DNA of 36,334 nucleotides from an uncultured Bacillota bacterium (GCA_949290865.1 CASETM010000096.1:1-36334), one strand, 5' to 3'. Numbered from the stretch's first letter, positions 18,105 through 28,100 are shown. A program made the numbers and translations. Notes: a model not told the origin generated them from the letters alone.

Positions 18105-19142
18105 ATGAAAAAAAACGAACTAACAAATCAGGAGATAGCTAATTTTACATCTTCGATGGCTTTAATCCTGCATTCTGGTATATCACCCTATGAAGGTGTC
18201 CTTATTCTAAGTGAAGACAATGAAGATAACAAGATGAAAAACATCTTACCTATAATCAGTGAACATTTATCCTATGGCGAAAGCTTTTACGATTCATTAA
18301 CTGCATGTGAGGTTTTTCCTGATTATCTTTTAAACATGGTTCAAATCGGTGAACTGTCAGGTAAACTGGAAGAAGTGATGCAATCTTTAAGTATTCACTA
18401 TCAAAGGCGCCATGATAATAGTGAAATGATCAAAAGCGCACTTACCTATCCTTTCATCATGATTATCATGATGTTTGTTGTCATGATTGTCTTGATGACT
18501 CAGGTACTTCCTATCTTCAATCAGGTTTTTGAACAGCTAGGTGCATCGATGACAGGTTTTTCTAAAATTGTTTTAGACTTAGGCATATTCATGTCTCATT
18601 ATGCTTATGTATTTTTAGCTATATTTATCTTGATCATCATCGCTATCATTTATTTGATAAAAAACAACCAAGGAAAAAAATCATTATATCACTTTTTAAC
18701 CCGTTGGCGTTTAACAAGAAAAACAGCATTACAGCTGGCATTATCACAGTTTACCAGTGGAATGTCGATTGCCTTAAGCAGTGGTTTAGATGTTGAACAA
18801 AGTCTGGATATGGCCAAAACCTTAATTACTCATCCTGAACTGTCACAAAAACTGGAAGAGGTCAAAGCCTCTTTAACTGATCAGGATCTATCTACGGCTC
18901 TGGTTGATAAAAAAATTATTACCGGCATGCATGCCAAACTACTGAAACTGGGAAATAAAACGGGACATATCGATACCATCATGAAAGATATCGCAGATCA
19001 GTATGATCAGGAAACAAATGAAAGAATACTCCATCTCATTAGTATTATTGAACCAACATTAGTAGCAATCCTCTCTATTTTTGTTGGACTCATTCTTTTA
19101 AGTGTTATGCTTCCTTTAATAGGAATCATGTCGAGTTTGTAA
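18105..19142 (+). CDS. PilC/GspF/ComGB-like inner-membrane platform protein
   Basis: The 345-aa protein has the two-repeat type II secretion F domain, each copy with a helical cytoplasmic part and membrane segments. FTSSMALILHSGISPYEGV and ALSQFTSGMSIALSSGLDVEQ are the two repeat starts, and PLIGIMSSL closes the protein. Family members anchor the motor ATPase to the membrane and organise pilin assembly. Hydrophobic segments are near 122-145, 155-185 and 315-342. It is followed after one base by the next gene. Confidence 0.9.
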   Translation: MKKNELTNQEIANFTSSMALILHSGISPYEGVLILSEDNEDNKMKNILPIISEHLSYGESFYDSLTACEVFPDYLLNMVQIGELSGKLEEVMQSLSIHYQRRHDNSEMIKSALTYPFIMIIMMFVVMIVLMTQVLPIFNQVFEQLGASMTGFSKIVLDLGIFMSHYAYVFLAIFILIIIAIIYLIKNNQGKKSLYHFLTRWRLTRKTALQLALSQFTSGMSIALSSGLDVEQSLDMAKTLITHPELSQKLEEVKASLTDQDLSTALVDKKIITGMHAKLLKLGNKTGHIDTIMKDIADQYDQETNERILHLISIIEPTLVAILSIFVGLILLSVMLPLIGIMSSL

Positions 19143-19143
19143 A

Positions 19144-19440
19144 ATGAAATATATCGTTAGATATTGGTTTTCAATTCTTTCATTTGTGATCATCATGATC
19201 ATATTATCACTAGCATTTCACTCTTTTGAAAAAAATACAATTTCCCAGCAAAAAGAAAGTTTGGAAAAAGCATTGAAAAGAGGCATCATGCAAACATATG
19301 CGCTAGAAGGCAGATATCCTGCTTCTTTAGATGAACTGATCAGTGATTATCAGATTACTTACAATAAACAGCAGTTTATCGTTAAATATGAAATTGTTGC
19401 CAGCAATATAATGCCAAGCATCACGATCATTGAAAAATAA
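19144..19440 (+). CDS. Small single-pass, pseudopilin-like protein
   Basis: The 98-aa protein has one N-terminal membrane helix (about 8-28) followed by an amphipathic helix and a small extracytoplasmic part. ALEGRYPASLDELISDY resembles the YP-S-L-L segment found after the N-terminal helix of many pilins and pseudopilins. The N-terminus lacks a clear prepilin cleavage site with Glu at +5. It begins one base after the PilC-like stop codon. A minor pilin-like role is inferred mainly from context. Confidence 0.65.
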   Translation: MKYIVRYWFSILSFVIIMIILSLAFHSFEKNTISQQKESLEKALKRGIMQTYALEGRYPASLDELISDYQITYNKQQFIVKYEIVASNIMPSITIIEK

Positions 19441-19452
19441 AAGGAGGTCATC

Positions 19453-19929
19453 ATGAAAAGAAATAATCAGCACTCGATTGATTTTGTTTTTGTCTTGCTT
19501 CTGTTTTGTTTACTATCAATGTGTTCCCTAGCCGTTGTCTATATCGGTTCACAGGTATACACTGCAACAGTTAACACCATGGAAAATCATTACAGTATGA
19601 CAACAGCCAATGATTATATTTTAGAAAAAACCAGACAGAATCTGGCTTATCAACAAATCGAAATTCAAACTATCGATGATATTGATGTATTATGTTTACA
19701 TGAATCATATGACCAAAATCAATATACAACCTATATTTATGTTTATCAGGGGCAGTTAAGAGAACTGTTGATTTCTCATGACATCACTTTTCAAAAAGAA
19801 AATGGTGAGGCCATCATGAAAGCAGACAAAATGTCATTAAATATAAAAGATCAGCTTTTATCCATAACTTTGACCATTAACGATCAAAGCCAGACATCCT
19901 ATGTAGCATTGTGGGGTGGTTTATCATGA
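19453..19929 (+). CDS. DUF4860-like single-pass protein of the pilus-like operon
   Basis: The 158-aa protein has a cytoplasmic start, one membrane helix (about 10-32) and a beta-rich extracellular domain. It resembles DUF4860 proteins found beside type II/IV pilus-like genes in Bacillota. The ATG follows AAAGGAGGTCATC. Its stop codon overlaps the next start (ATGA). The function is unknown; a minor pilin-like or assembly role is inferred. Confidence 0.65.
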   Translation: MKRNNQHSIDFVFVLLLFCLLSMCSLAVVYIGSQVYTATVNTMENHYSMTTANDYILEKTRQNLAYQQIEIQTIDDIDVLCLHESYDQNQYTTYIYVYQGQLRELLISHDITFQKENGEAIMKADKMSLNIKDQLLSITLTINDQSQTSYVALWGGLS

Positions 19930-20288
19930 GACATAGTAAATCCGCTTTATTTTTAATGGAACTGATTGTTGCAATCATGTTTTTTGCCCTAGCCAGTGCT
20001 ATTTGTATCCAAATGTTCGTCCAAGCCAGAATCATCAATGATCAAAGTATTCAGCAAGAACAGGCTATGCGTATTTCCAGTGAAATCATCGAACGTTATA
20101 AAAGCAATCAAACCATCAGTGAAAAACTCTATTTCGATGAAAACGGAAAAAATATAGATCAAAACAATCATATTTATCAGGCAACAACAAAAATCAATCA
20201 AAACACATTGACTATTCATATTTATTATGAAAATGAAAAGATCTTTTCAACCAGCTATTATCACTATACACAAAGAAACTTGAGGTAA
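19926..20288 (+). CDS. Type IV prepilin-like protein
   Basis: The protein has 120 aa from the ATG that overlaps the previous stop codon; a GTG at 19911 is less likely because GGGGTGG sits between the two. The N-terminus reads SKSALFLMELIVAIMFF. Cutting after the alanine puts Leu at +1 and Glu at +5, as in type IV prepilins, followed by a long hydrophobic helix. The -1 residue is Ala rather than Gly, which is less common. No prepilin peptidase is in the window, so one must be elsewhere if processing occurs. Confidence 0.7.
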   Translation: MRHSKSALFLMELIVAIMFFALASAICIQMFVQARIINDQSIQQEQAMRISSEIIERYKSNQTISEKLYFDENGKNIDQNNHIYQATTKINQNTLTIHIYYENEKIFSTSYYHYTQRNLR

Positions 20289-20292
20289 TAAC

Positions 20293-20748
20293 ATGAAAGA
20301 AAGAAAATTGACCATTAATATAGGAATCATCTCATTTCTTGTCATCTTTATTATTCTTTCTCTCGTCACATTTTCCATTCTTTCATTATCCAGTGCTAAA
20401 GCTAATGAAAGAAGTAGCGAAAAAAGTATAGAACATCATGAAATCTATTACTCATTATCAAGTCAGGGAGAAAAAAAACTTAAAGAAATAGACGATCAGT
20501 TATATTACATATATCAAACAACATCATCAAGTGAAGAATACTTTCAAAATATCAATAGTTTAACTTCACTAATAAAAAATAGCACATTAAATCAGCATAT
20601 CTTTTCATTTCAGCTCAAAAAAGAAAATATGATTTTATCTATAGAATTAGAAATTCTTTATCCCGGAGAAACTTTATACCGTATCCAAACCTGGAAAGTT
20701 TCACCTGATGATCAATGGAATATGGATCAAGGCATTGATCTGTTATAG
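20293..20748 (+). CDS. Single-pass protein of the pilus-like operon, unknown family
   Basis: The 151-aa protein has a basic start, one membrane helix (about 10-33) and an extracytoplasmic part rich in Ser, Glu and Lys. It sits between the prepilin-like gene and the ATPase gene with spacings of 4 and 9 bases. No family was recognised. Its topology matches the other small pilus-like proteins. Confidence 0.65.
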   Translation: MKERKLTINIGIISFLVIFIILSLVTFSILSLSSAKANERSSEKSIEHHEIYYSLSSQGEKKLKEIDDQLYYIYQTTSSSEEYFQNINSLTSLIKNSTLNQHIFSFQLKKENMILSIELEILYPGETLYRIQTWKVSPDDQWNMDQGIDLL

Positions 20749-20757
20749 GAGGTTATT

Positions 20758-21822
20758 ATGAATATTCATGAAATATTAGAAAAATCAGTAGCTAAAAATG
20801 CTTCTGATATCTTTATCGTTGCTGGTCAGCCAGTCACCATTAAGGTTTTCAATCAGCTTCTCCCTTTAGATGAAACACGCTTGCTGCCAGATGACACTAA
20901 TCAATTAATCCAAGATATCTATACATTATCACAAGAAAGAAACAATAAGCTGCTTGTGGAAAAAGGTGACGATGACTTTTCCTTTTCAATTAGAGGATTA
21001 TCACGTTTTCGTGTCAGCACTTATAAACAGCGTGGATCGTATGCAGCAGTTATTCGTGTGATTTCTTTTGAACTGCCCCACCCTGAAGAAATCGGCATTT
21101 CGCAAGATATCATTGAACTGGCCAATATAAAAAAAGGACTGATCCTCGTTACGGGACCAGCCGGCAGTGGTAAAAGTACAACACAGGCATGTATGATTGA
21201 TTATATCAACAAAACCCAATCTAAACATATTATTACACTTGAAGATCCTATCGAACATCTTCATTCACATAACAAAAGTATCGTTTCCCAACGTGAAATA
21301 TCGATCGATAGCGAATCATATATAGAAGCACTCAGAGCCGCTTTAAGACAGGCTCCTGACGTTATTTTATTAGGAGAGATGAGAGACTACGAAACCATTA
21401 ATACAGCGCTAACAGCGGCAGAAACAGGCCATGTCGTTATCTCAACATTACACACCATTGGCGCTGCTACAACAATTGACAGAATTATTGATGTCTTCCC
21501 TGCTAATCAGCAGCATCAAATCAGACTGCAATTAGCTATGACCTTAGAAACTGTTATTTCACAACAGCTAGTACCAACGACTGATGGTAAACTGATACCA
21601 GTATTTGAAATCATGAAATCAACACCAGCTATCAAAAATCTCATCAGAGAAAATAAAATCCATCAAATTGATGGCATCATCGCTTCCAGTGCAAATAATC
21701 AAATGATTTCCATGGATAACAGTCTACTCAATCTTGTTCAACAAAATATCATCACTAAAGATACAGCCTTATTTTATGCATCTAATCAAGAACTAATGAA
21801 AAGAAAATTAAACATCAGGTAG
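20758..21822 (+). CDS. PilT-family secretion/retraction ATPase
   Basis: The 354-aa protein is of the PilT subgroup of type II/IV secretion ATPases: a short N-terminal domain, then the RecA-like core. Walker A is GPAGSGKST (133-141), the Asp box is ITLEDPIEH (Glu162, Asp163), Walker B is DVILLGEMRD (201-210), and the His box is HVVISTLHT (His225, His232). There is no N1 domain or zinc tetracysteine as in PilB/GspE. It is the only motor ATPase in the operon, so it may power assembly, retraction or both. GGAGG precedes the ATG. Confidence 0.88.
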   Translation: MNIHEILEKSVAKNASDIFIVAGQPVTIKVFNQLLPLDETRLLPDDTNQLIQDIYTLSQERNNKLLVEKGDDDFSFSIRGLSRFRVSTYKQRGSYAAVIRVISFELPHPEEIGISQDIIELANIKKGLILVTGPAGSGKSTTQACMIDYINKTQSKHIITLEDPIEHLHSHNKSIVSQREISIDSESYIEALRAALRQAPDVILLGEMRDYETINTALTAAETGHVVISTLHTIGAATTIDRIIDVFPANQQHQIRLQLAMTLETVISQQLVPTTDGKLIPVFEIMKSTPAIKNLIRENKIHQIDGIIASSANNQMISMDNSLLNLVQQNIITKDTALFYASNQELMKRKLNIR

Positions 21823-21833
21823 ACCTGATGTTT
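21810..21833. terminator. Bidirectional terminator between pilT-like and sipW-like genes
   Basis: AACATCAGG pairs with CCTGATGTT around TAGA. The pilT-like stop codon is in the loop and the opposing sipW-like stop is in the stem. T-rich sequence follows on the plus strand. Confidence 0.85.
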
Positions 21834-22321
21834 TTATTTTTCAGATAATCAGCTAAAATCCAGCAGAAAATCGCAACCGCAAAAGCAATCACAATACCAG
21901 CAATCCCATTAACAGAATAAATCAAAATAGATAATTCTCCAAGATAGGGCAAACTAAAAACTGTAATTCCCAATAATCTGTCAAAAGAAACAGGAGAACT
22001 ATCTACCGCATCATTATTATCCCCTTTTGTCACAAAAGCTCTTTCATCCAATAAAACTTCTACAACACGATGTGTCGCTACAACCTCACTTTTAGCATCC
22101 ATCTTAAAAGTGATAATATCACCAACTTCAACATCCTCAGCAGTAATATCTTTTACATAAATGACACTCCCACTAGCAATCTCCGGTTCCATACTTTGAC
22201 TCAAAATCCCATAAATTTCATAACCAAACAGCTTAGGTACAGTCAAAGGCAATAACACCACAATAACGCAAACAACAATTCCTATTCCTATTCCATTTAA
22301 ACATTTAATCAAATACTTCAT
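21815..22321 (-). CDS. SipW-type signal peptidase I (copy 1)
   Basis: The 168-aa membrane protein is an ER/SipW-type signal peptidase with a Ser-His dyad rather than Ser-Lys: LSQSMEPEI (Ser43), ATHRVVEV (His84) and KGDNNDAVD. It has an N-terminal membrane helix (about 10-30) and a C-terminal one (about 135-160). In Bacillus, SipW processes TasA and similar fibre proteins. Here it lies directly downstream of two genes encoding such proteins, separated from them by a 28-bp palindromic terminator, so its expression is probably low or from readthrough. Confidence 0.9.
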   Translation of the reverse strand: MKYLIKCLNGIGIGIVVCVIVVLLPLTVPKLFGYEIYGILSQSMEPEIASGSVIYVKDITAEDVEVGDIITFKMDAKSEVVATHRVVEVLLDERAFVTKGDNNDAVDSSPVSFDRLLGITVFSLPYLGELSILIYSVNGIAGIVIAFAVAIFCWILADYLKNKNIRST

Positions 22322-22337
22322 ACTTTTCCTCTTACAA

Positions 22338-22365
22338 AAAAGTCAATTCATATGAATTGACTTTT
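22338..22365 (-). terminator. Perfect 28-bp palindromic terminator/attenuator before sipW copy 1
   Basis: A perfect palindrome centred on CATATG (AAAAGTCAATT arms), ending in six Ts on the minus strand. It lies between a TasA-like gene and its signal peptidase gene. Confidence 0.85.
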
Positions 22366-22371
22366 ATTATA

Positions 22372-22977
22372 TTATTCTTGTGAACCAGATGGATTGTATG
22401 TTTCAATAGTTACATCATTCCATCCAATAATTTGTCCAGCATTATTTGTTTCTGGTGTAAAATTATCAGCTTGAACTGCTTCTGCTGAAACATCAATAGT
22501 AAATGTTACATTAGCTATTTCATTACCCCAACTTGAAGGAATTGTTACTTTATTGAAGAATTCAATTTCTTGAGCTTCAACGTTTTTTTCTACTTTTGTT
22601 TGATAATAGTAATAACCATCTTCTGCTTTTACCCAATTAGTTCTATTTATATCAATATTAGGTTCTAAATCCGCAATTTGAGCATCATTTAATCCAGTAT
22701 ATTCAATTTTAGCTCTTAAATAAAGTGATTCAGAACCAGCTGTAACTGTAATGGTTGGGTCCTTAACAATTTCCTGTCCTGGTTTAACATCATCAATTTC
22801 TCCATCAGGATTATCATCATCCCAATCTGGTTCATCTAAATCAATATCTACATTACCCATAGTAATAGTATTTGTTTTTTCATCACTGTCAGTAAAGTAC
22901 GCAAGTGTTGCACCAACACCTAAAGCTGCAACTAACGCTAAACTTACAATTAAAGTTCCCAATTTTTTATTTTTCAT
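22372..22977 (-). CDS. TasA/camelysin-like protein with SipW-type signal (201 aa)
   Basis: The N-terminus has the SipW-dependent signal: basic start, hydrophobic core, then GATLAYFTDSDEKTNTITMG and an acidic strand. The mature part is beta-rich with many Asp residues (EPDWDDDNPDGEIDD), as in calcium- or metal-linked fibre or matrix proteins of the TasA/CalY type. It is a paralogue of the 222-aa gene immediately upstream, with 25 bases between them. It is presumably exported and matured by one of the two SipW-type peptidases here. Whether it forms fibres is not shown by the sequence. Confidence 0.85.
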   Translation of the reverse strand: MKNKKLGTLIVSLALVAALGVGATLAYFTDSDEKTNTITMGNVDIDLDEPDWDDDNPDGEIDDVKPGQEIVKDPTITVTAGSESLYLRAKIEYTGLNDAQIADLEPNIDINRTNWVKAEDGYYYYQTKVEKNVEAQEIEFFNKVTIPSSWGNEIANVTFTIDVSAEAVQADNFTPETNNAGQIIGWNDVTIETYNPSGSQE

Positions 22978-23002
22978 ATTTAATTCCCCTACTTTCTAAA
23001 CA

Positions 23003-23671
23003 CTATTCTGTTGGAGTTTGTTGTGTTGTAAAATCCGTTAATCCACTAATCACTTTTTCTAAAGCAAATTCTTCATCAGTTTTACCTTCAGGTGCGTCTA
23101 ATCCATCTGCTTGTATAGATGCAGCTCTAATCAACAATTGACCTAAATTTCTTTTTGAATGTTCACTATCATGTTCTATTGTTTCAGCAATTGTAACTTC
23201 AGTAAATAATGCTGGTAATTGAATACCTTCTTTGTAAACTCCTCTTCCTGTGTCATCATTATCTGTAGTACTATTATCTACAATAGCTTTATATCTGTAA
23301 ATACTAATTTCAGCCCCATCATCACTTACTTTAATCCAATTTTGATCATCATAAACATATGAAATATTGTCGTTTTCCTTTACAGCCATAAAAACATATT
23401 GTCTAACATTTGCATTTGCCACAGTAACTGTTGGATCCTTATCATATGGCATACCAGGAATTACATCATTATATTCATTATGATCGATACGAGCTCCATC
23501 AGTATCAGTCATATCTTGTTCATCAAGATAAATAGTTGTTTTGTCACTTAGATTAAACGTGTTAGTTACGTTTGTAGTTTGATCAGTTAAATATGCTAAT
23601 GTAGCCCCTACTCCAATTGCACCAACAAGCGCTAAACTTCCTAATGTTGTTACCAATTTTTTCTTATTCAT
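23003..23671 (-). CDS. TasA/camelysin-like protein with SipW-type signal (222 aa)
   Basis: Same design as its downstream neighbour: a MNKKK start, a hydrophobic core and a GATLAYLTDQTTNVTNTF cleavage region, then a beta-rich secreted domain with DPTVTVANANVRQYVFM (the typical DPxVTVxN strand of TasA-like proteins). GGAGGAG-type ribosome site in front. It is the first gene after a SARP-type promoter whose -10 box is TAAAAT at 23740-23735. Likely the major secreted product of this promoter. Confidence 0.85.
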   Translation of the reverse strand: MNKKKLVTTLGSLALVGAIGVGATLAYLTDQTTNVTNTFNLSDKTTIYLDEQDMTDTDGARIDHNEYNDVIPGMPYDKDPTVTVANANVRQYVFMAVKENDNISYVYDDQNWIKVSDDGAEISIYRYKAIVDNSTTDNDDTGRGVYKEGIQLPALFTEVTIAETIEHDSEHSKRNLGQLLIRAASIQADGLDAPEGKTDEEFALEKVISGLTDFTTQQTPTE

Positions 23672-23734
23672 TTTTCTCTCCTCCGTAAAAATTATTTTTA
23701 TTTGTTTAAATAAGTTAACTTAATTTACAATTAC

Positions 23735-23768
23735 ATTTTATTCTATGCAAGTAACACAGTGGTCACAT
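23735..23768 (-). promoter_or_regulatory. SARP-type promoter of the tasA-like pair
   Basis: Read on the minus strand: ATGTGAC (23768-23762), four bases, GTGTTAC (23757-23751), ten bases, then TAAAAT (23740-23735). This is the same geometry as three other promoters in the locus; the second heptamer is the most divergent of the set. Confidence 0.65.
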
Positions 23769-23832
23769 ATATAACTATTTTTCTAAAATATTCAAAACTA
23801 TGTATTTTTTAATTATCAAATTTTTTTACGTT

Positions 23833-24315
23833 TTATTCTTTTTCTTTCAAAATACCAGGTAACATATTTACTGTAATTAATACCGCTACAATAATACACA
23901 CTGCAACGATTGCAAGTGGTGTTCTAGAATAAATAGCCATATATCCTAAATAAGGAACAGTAAATATTACTTTACCAACTATTTGACTATTTTGAACTTC
24001 TGAACCATCTACGTTATCATTAGCATCTCCTTTGGTAATTAATGTATTGTTATCTGTATTTATCGAATTAACTCTATGTGTCACCATTGTATTTTCAGAC
24101 AATTTATAACTTACTACATCACCAACTTCTAGATCCTCGAACTCTACACTCTTTGTATAAACCAGTGAGCCAACTGGAATATTTGGCTCCATACTTCCAC
24201 TAATAACTGAGAAAGTCTTAAATCCAACAAAATTAGGTACAAATAACAATAATACCAATATCAATAAAAATACAAATAATAAACGGCTAATCCAATTACA
24301 TATTTTTTCTATCAT
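23833..24315 (-). CDS. SipW-type signal peptidase I (copy 2)
   Basis: The 160-aa membrane protein has a Ser-His dyad: VISGSMEPNI (Ser41), MVTHRVNSI (His80) and KGDANDNVD, with an N-terminal and a C-terminal membrane helix. It is a paralogue of the copy at 21815. It lies just downstream of the 267-aa SipW-signal-like protein and the VWA protein, behind a hairpin terminator. Having one peptidase per operon suggests different substrate preferences (inference). AGGAGG precedes the ATG. Confidence 0.9.
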   Translation of the reverse strand: MIEKICNWISRLLFVFLLILVLLLFVPNFVGFKTFSVISGSMEPNIPVGSLVYTKSVEFEDLEVGDVVSYKLSENTMVTHRVNSINTDNNTLITKGDANDNVDGSEVQNSQIVGKVIFTVPYLGYMAIYSRTPLAIVAVCIIVAVLITVNMLPGILKEKE

Positions 24316-24337
24316 AAATACCTCCTATTATTTAAAA

Positions 24338-24362
24338 AATAGAGGTTCATTGAACCTCTATT
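24338..24362 (-). terminator. Hairpin terminator/attenuator before sipW copy 2
   Basis: AATAGAGGTTC pairs with GAACCTCTATT, and six Ts follow on the minus strand. It overlaps the stop codon of the 267-aa gene. Confidence 0.8.
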
Positions 24363-25161
24363 CATTTGAACTATTAGCAGCATCCTTAGTATTTGTTTTA
24401 AAATATTGCCAAATATGTTCTGTATCCTCAACAATAGGTGTTTCTTCAAATGCATCTATAATGCCATTATTATTGCTATCAGCATTGGAAATAGTATCAC
24501 CATCATTTAAAACTACCGGTACAGATTCTTGATATAGAGAAATTTGAATATTTTCTAATTCAGCAAACTCTAACTTTTGGTCATCAGTTGCTAGATTATA
24601 ACTAATATATTGTATTTCTCCATTTACTTCAACTTTTAAAAGAATTCTATCAAACAAAGGTTGTGTCACATCTAAAGTACTATTATCATCTTTAGCTTTT
24701 AACACTTTTTTATAGTAATAATAACAAGAATAATGATCTTCTCCATCTTGTATTATTGGTTGCCAATATTGCTTTGAAAATTCATCCTTTGCATATTCGC
24801 CACATTGTGAAAAACTGTTTTCCTCGCCTTCAGCTAATAATCCATTAAAATTATCACTTCCTACCGCATATCCTGTATCGATTCCAGCTAAAGCAAACTT
24901 ACTAAAATCACCTGATATATTTAATCTTATTCTAACCATCACATCTGTAATATCAGTATTTTCTACAAACGGAGCTTTAGTGAGAGTAGTATTATGATTA
25001 TTTTCTTCTATTTCAGTATCAATACTTTTCATACTGAATGAGTTAATAACTGTACTACTATAATCTTGTAAAAAAGCTATAGTTGTTGCTGATACCATCA
25101 CAAGAAGTATCATAAGAGAGATAATTCTTGTTCTTTTAGACAATTTTTTAATAAATTTCAT
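24358..25161 (-). CDS. Secreted protein with a diverged SipW-type signal (267 aa)
   Basis: The N-terminal hydrophobic segment ends in ATTIAFLQDYSSTVINSF and an acidic strand, which lines up with the GATLAYFTD-NTF pattern of TasA-like proteins but has changed residues at the usual AY-TD positions. The mature region is beta-rich and ends in a low-complexity polar tail (YFKTNTKDAANSSNE). It lies 12 bases downstream of the giant VWA gene and upstream of SipW copy 2. It may be a subunit or adaptor of the VWA protein. It could not be placed in a named family. Confidence 0.7.
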   Translation of the reverse strand: MKFIKKLSKRTRIISLMILLVMVSATTIAFLQDYSSTVINSFSMKSIDTEIEENNHNTTLTKAPFVENTDITDVMVRIRLNISGDFSKFALAGIDTGYAVGSDNFNGLLAEGEENSFSQCGEYAKDEFSKQYWQPIIQDGEDHYSCYYYYKKVLKAKDDNSTLDVTQPLFDRILLKVEVNGEIQYISYNLATDDQKLEFAELENIQISLYQESVPVVLNDGDTISNADSNNNGIIDAFEETPIVEDTEHIWQYFKTNTKDAANSSNE

Positions 25162-25173
25162 AGCTTATCCCTC

Positions 25174-28100
25174 CTATTCTTCAATATTACCAACTTCTAC
25201 AAAATGATCATGTTTACCAGTAATAGTAATACTTCCGTCATCATTAATGTTAAATGTATTTATAACAATATCGGTATCACTTTGGTCCTTATCATTGATA
25301 TTGGTATTTTTAAAAGTAATTTTAACGTTTCTACAATCAGTATAAACTTTATTATCATATGCAGTTCCTATCTGACAAATTACTGAATTATCTTGAATAG
25401 TATAACCTGCTGCGTATTCAATGCTTGAATCTATATTTTCTTCAGTCAAAGTTGATAACTGATATCTTATTGAATCTAATTCTGTAACAGTATAATTACC
25501 TTTTTCTAACCCATCAATTGTAGCAACAAATTGTTTAGCATCAGAATCTTTTTCAAATCTAACTGACCTATATTCATTAACAGGTGTACCAGCATCAGAT
25601 GTTCCTACTATATGGAATGTAAATATTGGATCTCCTTGTGTATCATTATTAGTCATTTCATCTATTTCTTTATAGATTGTAATTGATCCAGAAACAACAT
25701 CTACAACATATACACCATATTTACTTCGAGCAGTAGCAAAATCATCAATTTTATTGTTATTTTGATCTAAACCTTCACCAACTTGTTTACTATCCTGATC
25801 CATATCATTAGTAGCATAAATAGTTTTCAATAGAACATTATCTTTATCATCTGTATTTGATAAAGAGTCTTGACTAGAAATTTCTACATTCTTTAATTTA
25901 ACTTGCAGATAATAAACTTTATCATTTGTTGGTTTTTCAGCATTTATATCATTGATTTTAGAGTTTTCTAAAGCAGATAATCCGTCTGAAGCACTGTACC
26001 ATGTAAATTCAAAATCATCTTTAGTTAATTCAGTGCCATCTGGTGCAATACTGAGAGTTTCACCTTTTGAATTTTTGAACTGATTAAATAACCTATCCTC
26101 AATACTTTCACTATCCCCAGTATTTACAGATAAACTTTCACCTAAGAATATTGTATCATCTGCATTACCTACGACAAAATCAACTTTAACATTAACTTCT
26201 GGTTGATTGAATTCTTTATGAATAGTTCCTACATTAATACCTGATCCACTTCCATTTGTGGTTACGTCATTTCCACCGATATAATCATCTTTGGCTTTTA
26301 CATAAATTGTTTGATGCCAACCAGTCAATCCATCAACTGAATACGATAAATTGACATCTTCCCAAATTATATAATATTCCTCTTTTGTCTTATCATATCC
26401 AATTGTTCCACCAGCAAATTTATCACTTGGATTCAATTTTTCTCCATCTTCATCAGTTATAATAAATCTGCTATCAATATAGTCAATAATATCTGCATTA
26501 GTTATTTGATAAATAATTTTTCCAAAAATTTCACTAAATTCATTGATCAATTCATCAGAATTTTTACCAATATATACTAACTTACTTGTATTATCAATTG
26601 GATCATTAGATACCCATTGCTTTAAACTAGTAACTCCTGCGTTATCTTGTCCATTATCTAATTGAGCAAATATACCCGCACCGAATAATAAATTTACATA
26701 TTCTGATTTCATAGTATTAGCAATATCAGTAACATCGTCAACAGTATAGTATTCATTAGTGGTATTAGTTTTCAAATTTTTTTCAGATAAATCACCATCC
26801 GTGAATAATATTGCGTAAGTATTTTCCTTACTAATATTATTATTTTGATCAGATTGAGCATCAGCAATAATCTGATTAGCTTTTTCTATAGCTGCATATT
26901 GATTAGTTCCACCATATAATTTTGTATTTACATTGTTAATGATAGCATCAGCAGTAATATTTTTAACATTCTCAAAATCACTAAAGTTTTTTACACCTGC
27001 AGCAAACTGAACATATGCAATATTTGATTCTGGAGAAACTGAAATCATATTTTTTATAAAGTAATCTAAAGCTATATACAATGCTTCTAATTTTGTTTTA
27101 TCTACTTCAGAATTTCTAGTATATATAGTCTCATTTGCTAACACGCTACCTTGAACTGAAATTTTTCCATCTTTATATTCATCTTTTTGGAAAACTTTTT
27201 TACCATTACTGTCAGACTTAACGGTATACCATCCAGGACTTAATTTTTCTGTTTTATTTGTTCCAACAGGAACTGCTTTAGTGCCATCAGTATAAGCAAT
27301 AGGTTTATACTCATACGAATCTCCTTCTCCTAAACGATAAACATAATAAGTATATTCCCATTCTTTAATTGTACCCAAACCGTTATTTTTTCCTAATGTC
27401 TCATTATCTTTCGCAGTATTACTATCATTTAATGCTTGCAAATTAGTATGCGTACCAGTTGGAGCAGTAACAAACCATGGCATACTTCCTGAAACATCTA
27501 ACATTAACATGATGTTTGCCACTTTATTTTTAGGCATTATTTTATGTGAAGCATATAAATCAATCTTATACGTTCTTTCATCCCAATCTTTTAATTCAAC
27601 AGATTTTTTAGCTTGCAAATCATTATCAGAGAGTTTTCTTAAAACAATTTTCCCATGATTAGTAAATTTCTCGTTGATAATGCCATCGCCATCTGGATCA
27701 TAATCTTTTCTAATTGAAGGTTCATTTTTAGTAATAATTGTTTCTGCCCAAAAATCACCAGCAGGTTCATTACCTCCATTATTATTTAACTTATTAATAG
27801 GTGTAAATACAATCCATGAATTATCATCATATTCAATTTCAATACGCATAAAAGCTTGTTTTTTTTGACCACTACCTTTCACTGCATACCAATAAAAATA
27901 TAAATTTTTAATTTTTAATTCATCCCATTGTAAATTCAATCTATCTTTTACATCAATATAGTAATAATTATTATCACTTTTTTCAGGTGTTCCATCGATA
28001 TAGTTACCAGGTCCTTTTTGATAATCAGAAGGATGATCTATCTTATTTTCACCCTGATTACCAATTGAAAAAAGAATGGTTTTTCCTTTTACTCCAGATG

